This document shows positions 1-6,198 of a stretch of 8,947 bases of DNA, in pieces. Under the pieces are notes generated by a model. The model did not search any database. It was not told where the DNA came from and was given only the letters and a program-made list of their open reading frames with translations. Where the stretch lies: assembly GCA_023128455.1 (NCBI GenBank), contig JAGMDW010000083.1, forward strand, positions 1 through 8,947. The letters run 5' to 3'. The translations under genes were made by a program, and so were the position numbers. The DNA is from Desulfurellaceae bacterium (GTDB lineage Bacteria > Campylobacterota_A > Desulfurellia > JAGGSF01). The stretch's first letter is position 1. Every line of letters starts with the position of its first letter.

Positions 1-8
1 TAAATTAC

Positions 9-260
9 ATGACCCCAGATTTAGAAAAAGTCTTAAAAACCGATGAATTAGTTAGGCAAAAGGTAGAACTAACAAAACAAGAAGCGGACAAAATCCTGCA
101 AAATGCAAGAAAAACTGCTCAAGACAGGATAAAAGAAGCAGAATATCAAGTGGAAGAAACAAAGAAAGGCAAAATCCAAATAGAAAAACTGAGACAAAAG
201 CAGCAAACTAAAAAAGAAAAGCTGGTAAATTTTTGTATAAACAGGCTTCTTAACCTATGA
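9..260 (+). CDS. V/A-type ATPase peripheral-stalk subunit G/H-like coiled-coil protein
   Basis: An 83-residue, highly charged protein. Residues ~10-70 are rich in Lys, Glu, Gln and Ala in a heptad-like pattern with no Pro or Gly helix breakers, as in the long coiled coil of the V/A-ATPase G/H stalk subunit (AhaH/NtpF/AtpG type). The segment EADKILQNARKTAQDRIKEA is typical of that family. The short C-terminal segment ending INRLLNL resembles the end of G subunits, which anchors the stalk head. In the complex this subunit pairs with subunit E to hold the catalytic head against rotation. The assignment is strengthened by the next ORF, which starts as ATPase subunit C and overlaps this one by 4 nt (ATGA, 257-260). 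The frame is open to the left window edge (codons from base 3), so the true start could lie upstream; ATG at 9 is the first in view and gives a plausible N-terminus. The protein is slightly short for the family (about 100 residues). A shortened subunit E is a weaker alternative. Confidence 0.6.
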   Translation: MTPDLEKVLKTDELVRQKVELTKQEADKILQNARKTAQDRIKEAEYQVEETKKGKIQIEKLRQKQQTKKEKLVNFCINRLLNL

Positions 261-619
261 TTGGAAAAGCTCTTAAATACTCTTACATAAATGCAAAGGT
301 CCGAGCAATAAAGAGCCGTTTTCTCACCTCTGAAGATTATCACATTCTAATTTCCACCAAAAATCTTGAAGAGTTATTAACCTATCTCCGAACTACAATT
401 TATGGAGAAGGAATGCCAGAGGTGTCCTCCCCCAAAGAGCTGACCATTTATCTCTACCGGTATCTACATGAAATAATCCTGAATGTAGCATTAGAATACA
501 ATGTAGACCTTATCATAATGGTAAGATTGGGGAAAAAAGGGGCACGCCGCATTCTCACCGGAAGCGTGACAGAACGGGTCATAGAATTTTCCAAAGTGCC
601 TGTTCTGGTAATTATATAG
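257..619 (+). CDS. Chimeric ORF: V/A-ATPase subunit C N-terminus joined to universal stress protein C-terminus
   Basis: A 120-residue ORF made of two unrelated family fragments in one frame. Residues ~7-70 (KYSYINAKVRAIKSRFLTSE, then a hydrophobic helix and IYGEGMP) match the start of V/A-ATPase subunit C (NtpC/AhaC/AtpC), the cap linking central stalk to membrane ring, normally about 320-350 residues. Residues ~76-120 match the last part of a UspA-fold protein: VDLIIM is a core strand, the nucleotide-binding loop keeps G92-x9-G102-S103, then the helix VTERVI and the final strand VPVLVII. The first Gly of the canonical G-x2-G-x9-G(S/T) motif is Val89. The rest of subunit C and the Usp N-terminal half (with its first nucleotide-contacting strand) are absent from all frames nearby. 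The start overlaps the upstream stop by ATGA; no strong ribosome binding site is visible, so coupling is likely. Neither fragment should work alone. I infer a deletion scar or an assembly join; a functional new protein is less likely. Family assignments of the halves are firm, the interpretation is not. Confidence 0.8.
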   Translation: MIGKALKYSYINAKVRAIKSRFLTSEDYHILISTKNLEELLTYLRTTIYGEGMPEVSSPKELTIYLYRYLHEIILNVALEYNVDLIIMVRLGKKGARRILTGSVTERVIEFSKVPVLVII

Positions 620-623
620 TTCT

Positions 624-3290
624 ATGAAAGAAGAAAAATTCTATCAGAAAAGTATAGAAAATATTTTTTCTATACTTAAATCTAACAAGAAAGGTATCAC
701 ACAAGAAAATGCTGAAAAATATCTTAAAATCTATGGAAAAAATGAATTAAAGGAAGAGAAAAAAACGCCTCTCTGGAAGGTAATACTGAGCCAGTTTACC
801 AGTCCTTTAATCATTATTCTTTTTGTTGCAGCCCTCTTTTCCTTTTTTGTTGGTGAACACGTAGATGCAGTAACCATCTTAGCCATTGTTGTTTTAAACG
901 CTATTTTAGGTTTTGTAGAAGATATAAAAGCAGAAAAAGCCATTAGAGCCCTAAAAAAGATCGCTATAACTAAAAGCAGAGTAATCAGAGAAGGGAAAGA
1001 AAGAATAATTGACTCAAGAGAACTCGTTCCCGGCGATGTGGTAATCATAGAAGCAGGAGATAAAGTTCCGGCAGATATTAGACTGTTTGGGTTAAATAAT
1101 TTAAGAGTAGATGAATCCATACTTACTGGTGAGTCTATTGCTATTTTAAAGGATGAGGAGAGAATTGCCAAAGAAACAGAAATCTTTGCACAAAAAAACA
1201 TGTCCTTTATGAGCACATTGGTCGTAGATGGTTGGGGAAAAGGCATTGTGGTAAAAACGGGCATGTTTACCCAGATAGGGAAAATTGCCCGCCTTACACA
1301 AGCCATAGGCAAAGAGAAAACTCCTCTGCAAAAAAAATTATCCGTTTTAGCAAAACAGTTAGGTGTAGTTTGTATTGTAATTTCTTCTATTGTAGCTCTG
1401 GTAGGCATTTTTTTTGGCAAACCCCCCTTAGAGATGTTCTTGGTAGGTATATCGTTGGCGGTAGCCGCCATTCCCGAAGGATTGCCCGCAGTAGTCACCA
1501 TAACCTTAGCTCTGGGCGTAAGGAGTATGGTAAAGAGGCATGTTCTTATCAGAAGGCTTCATTCCTCGGAAAGCCTGGGTTCTGTTACCATAATCTGCAC
1601 TGATAAAACAGGCACTCTCACTCAAAATCGGATGGTAGTAAGGAAAATAACTACGGACGAAGAACAGATAGATGTTTCTGGAGAAGGCTATGAGCCAAAG
1701 GGACAATTCTTTATAAATGGCAAAGAGATTAAACCTCTTTTTTTTAATCACTTGAAAAAACTCTTTACCTCTTCCCTTATCTGCAATCACTCTACGATAG
1801 AAGAAAAAGATGGTGAATGGATATTGATTGGTGAACCCACGGAAGGAAGCCTTGCTGTCTTAGCCAAAAAAAGCAGTATTACTCTTCCTTCTTACAGGTT
1901 ACTTACGGAATTTTCCTTCAATTCCATAAGAAAACGGATGACAGTGGTAACAGAAGGAAAAGAAAGAATTGCCTGGGTAAAGGGCGCACCTGAGGTAATC
2001 ATCTCCCGTTCATCATTTGTTGAAGGTAGAGAAGGATTAAAAGAAATGGATAAGTCTAAAAAAGAGGAATGGTTAAATAAAGCAGAAAGTTTAGCTAAGG
2101 GCGGTTTGAGAACATTAGCCATCGCCTACAGAAAGTTGGATAAAAATGTTCCTTTAAAAGAAGAAGTAGTAGAAAAGGATCTGGTGATAACAGGCATTGT
2201 AGGCATTATAGATCCTGCCAGAGCTGAGGTAAAAGAAGCAATAGAAAAGACAAAGAAAGCAGGCATAGATGTTTATATGGTCACAGGGGATGCGGCTTTG
2301 ACAGCAAAGGCAGTGGCAGATGAGATAGGACTGGAAACAAAAGATGTTATGGAAGGAAGAGAGTTGGAGAAACTAACAGACGAAGAATTGAAAAAAGCAT
2401 TTAACAAAACAAAGATATTTGCACGGGTAATGCCTGAACACAAACTGCGTATTGTCAAACTCTTGCAGGGCATGGGACATATTGTGGCTATGACAGGAGA
2501 TGGTGTAAACGATGCACCAGCATTGAAACAGGCAGATGTGGGCATTGCCATGGGATTGAGAGGGACAGATGTGGCAAGAGAAGCATCAGATGTTATATTG
2601 ACAGATGATAACTTTGTATCTATCGTCGCCGGCGTCGAGGAAGGCAGACACCAGTATTTTAACATTCAAAAATTTGTGCGGTTTTTACTTTCCTCAAATG
2701 TAGGTGAGGTTATAGCCATCTTTATCAATGTGTTGATGAATGCTCCCTTAATCCTGCTACCGGCACAGATTCTGTGGGTAAACCTGGTCACCGACGGGCT
2801 TACTGCTACCGCACTGGGAATAGAACCGGCGGAAAGCGGCATAATGGAAAGACCACCCATCTCTCCCAAAGCAAGAATACTAAATAAGTCAGCACTCTTT
2901 GTTATCCTGTCCCTGGGTATCCTTGTTGCTATGGGCACACTATTTTTCTTTCACCACTTCATTGAAATCAGCATAGAAAAGGCACGCACAATGGCTTTCA
3001 CCGGTATTGTTATCTTAGAGATGGTAAACATCTGGAACTTCCGCTCATTAAGGATGCCTCTAACAAAGGTAGGCTTGTTCAGCAATCCCTGGTTCATCTG
3101 GGCATGGCTACTTAGTATTGGCTTGCAAATCGCTGTTGTCTATGTGCCGTTCATGCAAAAGATGTTTCACACTGTAGCTCTTTCTTTAAATGATTGGTTG
3201 TTTATGATTATTATTTCTTTACCTATATTTATTATACCAGAGATTATAAAGTTATTCCTTTTTCAAAGGTCTTCTCATCAACTCCGATAA
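624..3290 (+). CDS. P-type Ca2+-transporting ATPase (type II, SERCA/PacL-like)
   Basis: A complete 888-residue cation pump, a normal length for bacterial PacL/LMCA1-type ATPases. An N-terminal cation-ATPase domain (1-50) precedes TM1-TM2 (~58-99). The actuator domain has GDKVPAD (145-151) and TGES (168-171). TM3 lies near 245-264, TM4 carries PEGLP (284-288), and DKTGTLT has the phosphorylated Asp327. The nucleotide-binding domain has KGAPE (453-457), and the hinge has TGDGVND (624-630). TM5-TM10 fill the rest. Residues equivalent to the calcium ligands of SERCA are present: Glu285 in TM4, Asn692 and Glu695 in TM5 (SSNVGE), Asn720, Thr723 and Asp724 in TM6 (NLVTDG), and Glu799 in TM8 (LEMVN). 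This points to Ca2+ rather than Na+/K+ or heavy metals and is compatible with two sites, though stoichiometry cannot be read from sequence. It probably exports Ca2+ (perhaps Mn2+) across the cytoplasmic membrane. ATG at 624 lies 4 nt after the chimeric ORF, with no clear ribosome binding site, so it may depend on coupling. Its 3' end overlaps gpsA by 39 bp, tail to tail. Confidence 0.96.
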   Translation: MKEEKFYQKSIENIFSILKSNKKGITQENAEKYLKIYGKNELKEEKKTPLWKVILSQFTSPLIIILFVAALFSFFVGEHVDAVTILAIVVLNAILGFVEDIKAEKAIRALKKIAITKSRVIREGKERIIDSRELVPGDVVIIEAGDKVPADIRLFGLNNLRVDESILTGESIAILKDEERIAKETEIFAQKNMSFMSTLVVDGWGKGIVVKTGMFTQIGKIARLTQAIGKEKTPLQKKLSVLAKQLGVVCIVISSIVALVGIFFGKPPLEMFLVGISLAVAAIPEGLPAVVTITLALGVRSMVKRHVLIRRLHSSESLGSVTIICTDKTGTLTQNRMVVRKITTDEEQIDVSGEGYEPKGQFFINGKEIKPLFFNHLKKLFTSSLICNHSTIEEKDGEWILIGEPTEGSLAVLAKKSSITLPSYRLLTEFSFNSIRKRMTVVTEGKERIAWVKGAPEVIISRSSFVEGREGLKEMDKSKKEEWLNKAESLAKGGLRTLAIAYRKLDKNVPLKEEVVEKDLVITGIVGIIDPARAEVKEAIEKTKKAGIDVYMVTGDAALTAKAVADEIGLETKDVMEGRELEKLTDEELKKAFNKTKIFARVMPEHKLRIVKLLQGMGHIVAMTGDGVNDAPALKQADVGIAMGLRGTDVAREASDVILTDDNFVSIVAGVEEGRHQYFNIQKFVRFLLSSNVGEVIAIFINVLMNAPLILLPAQILWVNLVTDGLTATALGIEPAESGIMERPPISPKARILNKSALFVILSLGILVAMGTLFFFHHFIEISIEKARTMAFTGIVILEMVNIWNFRSLRMPLTKVGLFSNPWFIWAWLLSIGLQIAVVYVPFMQKMFHTVALSLNDWLFMIIISLPIFIIPEIIKLFLFQRSSHQLR
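3252..3290. other. Convergent 39-bp coding overlap (Ca2+-ATPase end / gpsA end)
   Basis: The last 39 bp of the plus-strand pump gene (stop at 3288-3290) and of the minus-strand gpsA gene (stop at 3252-3254) are the same DNA. Both C-termini look natural: the pump ends after TM10 with a polar tail, and GpsA ends in a basic tail (RRPLKKE). No T-tract-backed hairpin is seen here; the only small stem (CCTTT-TTC-AAAGG, about 3257-3269) is short and lacks a U-tract. Convergent transcription may therefore read into the opposite gene. Confidence 0.85.
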
Positions 3291-4238
3291 AGCCTGAAAC
3301 GGTTTTTTATCTTCGTATAGAATATTATAGACTGCAGATGTGATGGGTATATCTACATTATGCTTTTCTGCTAATTTAGTAGCTGCTTTGGTGGTATCTA
3401 TACCTTCAGCCACCATAACCAAATTTTGAATAATATGAGATAGTTTTTCTCCTCTGCCTAATTTTAACCCTACATCTCTATTTCTACTTAAGTTTCCAGT
3501 GCAGGTGAGGATTAAATCTCCGATACCGGAAAGACCCATAAATGTTTCCTCTTTAGCGCCCAGGATTTTGCCCAATCTTTTTATCTCTGCCAGTCCTCTG
3601 GTGATTAAAGCCGCCCTTGCATTCTCACCTAAACGCAGTCCATCCGATATGCCGCAGGCAATGGCAATCACATTCTTCAACGCCCCCGCGAACTGCACGC
3701 CCAAAACATCGTCTGAGGTATAAGTGCGGAAATAGGGCGTAAAAAAGATATACTGTAGCTCTCTTGCTAAATTCATATCATAAGAGGCAATCACGGTAGC
3801 AGTAGGCAATTCCATAGCCACCTCCCGAGCAAAATTTGGACCTGACAACTGAGCAAAATTCTTTACATTTAATATCTGTTCCACAATATCCGATGGAAAA
3901 TATAATGTTTGTTTTTCAATGCCTTTACTGCAGTTTATAAATACATGCTTTTTTGTTACATAATCTTTTATCTTTAAAAGTGCTTCTCTTAAGAATTGAA
4001 CAGGCACCGTCAAAACCACAATTTCTGTATAAGACAAACATTCTTTTACAGAAGATATAAACTTTAATTGAGAACAAAGCTTTATTTGAGGCAAATATAT
4101 CTCATTAATTCTCTTTTCATTTAATATTTCAAGCAGTTCTTTATTTCTTATATACAGCGAAACATCGTAATTTTTCTTTGCTAAAAGATTAGCCAGGGCT
4201 GTGCCCCACGAACCTCCTCCAATAATACAAATCTTCAT
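3252..4238 (-). CDS. gpsA: Glycerol-3-phosphate dehydrogenase [NAD(P)+]
   Basis: A 328-residue cytosolic enzyme, full length for GpsA. It reduces dihydroxyacetone phosphate to sn-glycerol 3-phosphate, the backbone precursor of bacterial phospholipids. The Rossmann nucleotide-binding loop is GGGSWGTALA (7-16), followed by a VPVQ segment (78-81), SKG (104-106) and SGPNFAREVA (132-141; usually SGPSFA). The substrate domain has GALKNVIAIACGISDGL (185-201) with the conserved Lys188, then GENARAALITRGLAEI (204-219), GLSGIGDLILTCTG (235-248) and SRNRD (251-255). ATG at 4238 puts the dinucleotide-binding glycines at the usual distance from the N-terminus. A GAGAAG ribosome binding site lies 5 nt upstream and the start overlaps the coaX stop by ATGA. 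It is the last gene of the minus-strand run and collides with the pump gene at its 3' end. Identification is secure; NADH versus NADPH preference is not visible. Confidence 0.97.
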   Translation of the reverse strand: MKICIIGGGSWGTALANLLAKKNYDVSLYIRNKELLEILNEKRINEIYLPQIKLCSQLKFISSVKECLSYTEIVVLTVPVQFLREALLKIKDYVTKKHVFINCSKGIEKQTLYFPSDIVEQILNVKNFAQLSGPNFAREVAMELPTATVIASYDMNLARELQYIFFTPYFRTYTSDDVLGVQFAGALKNVIAIACGISDGLRLGENARAALITRGLAEIKRLGKILGAKEETFMGLSGIGDLILTCTGNLSRNRDVGLKLGRGEKLSHIIQNLVMVAEGIDTTKAATKLAEKHNVDIPITSAVYNILYEDKKPFQALSELMRRPLKKE

Positions 4239-4993
4239 TTATTCTTCTCGTATAATATCTTTAATCCATAGAGAGTAAGATGCGGTCTTAAGTGATCGAC
4301 GGAGGAAATACAACGATGAAAGAATCTTGCCTGTCCACCAGTAGCTATCACTACGGTTTCATCATTTATTTCCTTCTTTATTCTTTTAATCATACCTTCT
4401 ACCATTGAAATATATCCATACACTAATCCGGCCTGAATACTGGCAGTAGTGTTTTTCCCTATAGGAGAAGGAGGAATAACTAACGGCACTTTGGGTAATT
4501 TAGCTGTTTTTTCACTCAATGCTTCTGAGGCAATAGAAATACCGGGAGAAATTGCTCCTCCTATATATTCTCCTTTATCAGATACCACATCAAAGGTAAT
4601 TGCAGTACCATAATCAATGATGATAAGATTTGTTTTAAATTCACTATATGCTGCTACAGCATTTACAATTCTGTCTGCACCCACCTCTTTTGGATTGTCG
4701 TATTTTATAGTTATCCCCGTTTTAATGCCTGGTTCTACCTGAACAACATCTACATTAAATAAGATATTTATTGCTTTCGACATATCCTGCGTGGTTTGAG
4801 GGACAACACTGGACATAATAGCCCCTGCAATGCGCTTTTTAAATTTATGCAGATTAAATATCTCACGAAGGAAGACGCAATACTCATCTCTTGTTCTCTC
4901 CGAATGGGTAGAGATGGTTGAATGGTATAATTTATCCCCATCAAATACTCCAATATCCGTATGGGTATTACCTATATCCACTACCAGAATCAT
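4235..4993 (-). CDS. coaX: Type III pantothenate kinase
   Basis: A 252-residue protein, normal for CoaX (about 250-260). It phosphorylates pantothenate with ATP, the first committed step of coenzyme A synthesis. It belongs to the ASKHA fold rather than the CoaA family. Visible motifs are the phosphate loop DIGNT (6-10), MSSVVP (60-65), GADRIVNA (105-112) with Asp107 at the expected catalytic-base position, DYGTAITFD (127-135; usually DFGTATT), GGAISPG (145-151) and ATGG (217-220). Start ATG at 4993 is supported by the P-loop position and by an AAGGA ribosome binding site 7 nt upstream. It overlaps tyrS upstream and gpsA downstream by 4 nt each, so it is probably translationally coupled to both. 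Type III kinases generally use a monovalent cation and are insensitive to CoA feedback; that is family knowledge, not seen here. Confidence 0.96.
   Translation of the reverse strand: MILVVDIGNTHTDIGVFDGDKLYHSTISTHSERTRDEYCVFLREIFNLHKFKKRIAGAIMSSVVPQTTQDMSKAINILFNVDVVQVEPGIKTGITIKYDNPKEVGADRIVNAVAAYSEFKTNLIIIDYGTAITFDVVSDKGEYIGGAISPGISIASEALSEKTAKLPKVPLVIPPSPIGKNTTASIQAGLVYGYISMVEGMIKRIKKEINDETVVIATGGQARFFHRCISSVDHLRPHLTLYGLKILYEKNK
4244..4249 (-). promoter_or_regulatory. Ribosome binding site for gpsA
   Basis: On the minus strand this reads GAGAAG, 5 nt before the gpsA ATG at 4238, inside the last codons of coaX. It supports the short-overlap start. Confidence 0.65.
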
Positions 4994-6198
4994 TTAAAAA
5001 TCCTTACCTTCTTTATGCGTTTTTTCCCCACCCTTATTGTGAATTCTATTCCTGGAGAAAGGTGTTTGTCTATATCTCCTACTCGTTTATCATCGATTTT
5101 TACCGCGCCGCTTTCTATCAATCTTCTTGCCTCGGATGTAGAACTGCAAAGACCTATATTTTTTAAAAGACGACATATCCACACATCTTCTTCTGATTTT
5201 ATCTCCGCCGTTTCTATTTCCTGCGGTGTTTCTCTAAACACAAACATCGTATCAAAATATTGTTTTGCTTTTTCTGCCTCTTTCATAGAGTAAAATTTCT
5301 TCACTATCTCTAAAGCTAAAATACTCTTTGCCTCTTTCGGATGTAAATTTTCTTTCATATTCTCAACTTCTTGCATGTCTTTTTCACTTAAGAGTTCATA
5401 ATACTTCCACATAAGCTCATCGGAGATAGACATAATTTTTCCATAGATTTCTTCTGGAGATTCTGTAATACCTATATAATTTCCCAAACTTTTGCTCATC
5501 TTCCGCACGCCGTCCAATCCTTCTAAAAGGGGCATGTTTATTACAATCTGCGGCTTCTGCCCGTAATCTTTTTGTAAGGTTCTCCCTACAAGCAGATTGA
5601 ATCTTTGATCCGTTCCTCCCATCTCTACATCGGCTTCAATGTGCACGGAATCGTAAGCTTGCAGCAGGGGATAGAGAAATTCATGTATACAAATAGGGAT
5701 ATTGCTTTTAAATCTCTTATCAAAATCATTCCTCTCTAACATTCTTGCTACCGTCATTTTAGAAGAAAGTTTGATTATCTCTTTGGCAGAAAGTTTGCTG
5801 CACCATTCGCTGTTGTATAAGACAACTGTTTTCTCATGATTTAATATTTTGAATACCTGATTTTTGTATGTCTCTGCATTCTCCTTTACCTCTTTTTCGG
5901 AAAGTGGTGTTCTCATTTTATCTCTTCCCGATGGGTCACCAATCATCCCTGTAAAATCACCAATAATAAAATAGACTGTATGTCCTAAGTCCTGAAATTG
6001 CTTCAATTTATTCAATAAAACCACATGACCCAGATGAATGTCGGGTGCCGTAGGATCAAATCCCACCTTTATTCTCAAGGGTTTGTTTTTCTGTATAGAT
6101 TCTCTCAACTTCTGTTTCAGTTCTTGTTCCTCGATGAGTTCTACCGTTCCTCTCTTTATTACCCGTATTTGCTCTTGAACCGCATCTTCTATATTCAT
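4990..6198 (-). CDS. tyrS: Tyrosyl-tRNA synthetase (KMSKS type, type 2)
   Basis: A 402-residue class I aminoacyl-tRNA synthetase that charges tRNA-Tyr. The catalytic Rossmann domain has FDPTAPDIHLGH (47-58), in which HLGH is the HIGH motif, then IGDFTGMIGDPSGR (79-92), the tyrosine and adenylate site GGTDQRF (194-200), and KMSKS (233-237). The KMSKS form, rather than the KFGKT of the E. coli/Bacillus type-1 enzymes, together with the ~400-residue length, places it in the type-2 (TyrZ-like) group. Residues ~340-400 form a C-terminal S4 RNA-binding domain (SEARRLIESGAVKIDDKRV), which is a bacterial arrangement. ATG at 6198 directly follows the recJ stop (TGAATG) and has a strong GAGGAG ribosome binding site 6 nt upstream, inside the recJ end. 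The 3' end overlaps coaX by ATGA. No T-box leader is possible here because there is no untranslated leader. Confidence 0.97.
   Translation of the reverse strand: MNIEDAVQEQIRVIKRGTVELIEEQELKQKLRESIQKNKPLRIKVGFDPTAPDIHLGHVVLLNKLKQFQDLGHTVYFIIGDFTGMIGDPSGRDKMRTPLSEKEVKENAETYKNQVFKILNHEKTVVLYNSEWCSKLSAKEIIKLSSKMTVARMLERNDFDKRFKSNIPICIHEFLYPLLQAYDSVHIEADVEMGGTDQRFNLLVGRTLQKDYGQKPQIVINMPLLEGLDGVRKMSKSLGNYIGITESPEEIYGKIMSISDELMWKYYELLSEKDMQEVENMKENLHPKEAKSILALEIVKKFYSMKEAEKAKQYFDTMFVFRETPQEIETAEIKSEEDVWICRLLKNIGLCSSTSEARRLIESGAVKIDDKRVGDIDKHLSPGIEFTIRVGKKRIKKVRIFK
5001..5005 (-). promoter_or_regulatory. Ribosome binding site for coaX
   Basis: On the minus strand this reads AAGGA, 7 nt before the coaX ATG at 4993, inside the 3' end of tyrS. 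It fits the ATGA overlap of the two genes. Confidence 0.7.

Noticed and set aside
731..1501. Long minus-strand open frame (256 codons) opposite the Ca2+-ATPase gene
   Set aside because: It is a reverse-frame shadow of a certain gene; its translation shows no domain and has the Ser/Thr/Pro-rich look of antisense reading.
2273..2938. Two further minus-strand open frames (130 and 90 codons) opposite the pump
   Set aside because: Shadows of the conserved hinge and TM5-TM6 coding region; no recognisable protein family.
3257..3269. Small inverted repeat CCTTT-TTC-AAAGG as a bidirectional terminator
   Set aside because: The stem is only 5 bp with a 3-nt loop, AT-rich, with no following T-tract on either strand, and it lies inside both coding regions.
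4918..5293. Plus-strand open frames across the coaX/tyrS boundary
   Set aside because: They lie opposite secure coaX and tyrS coding sequence, and their translations have no family features.
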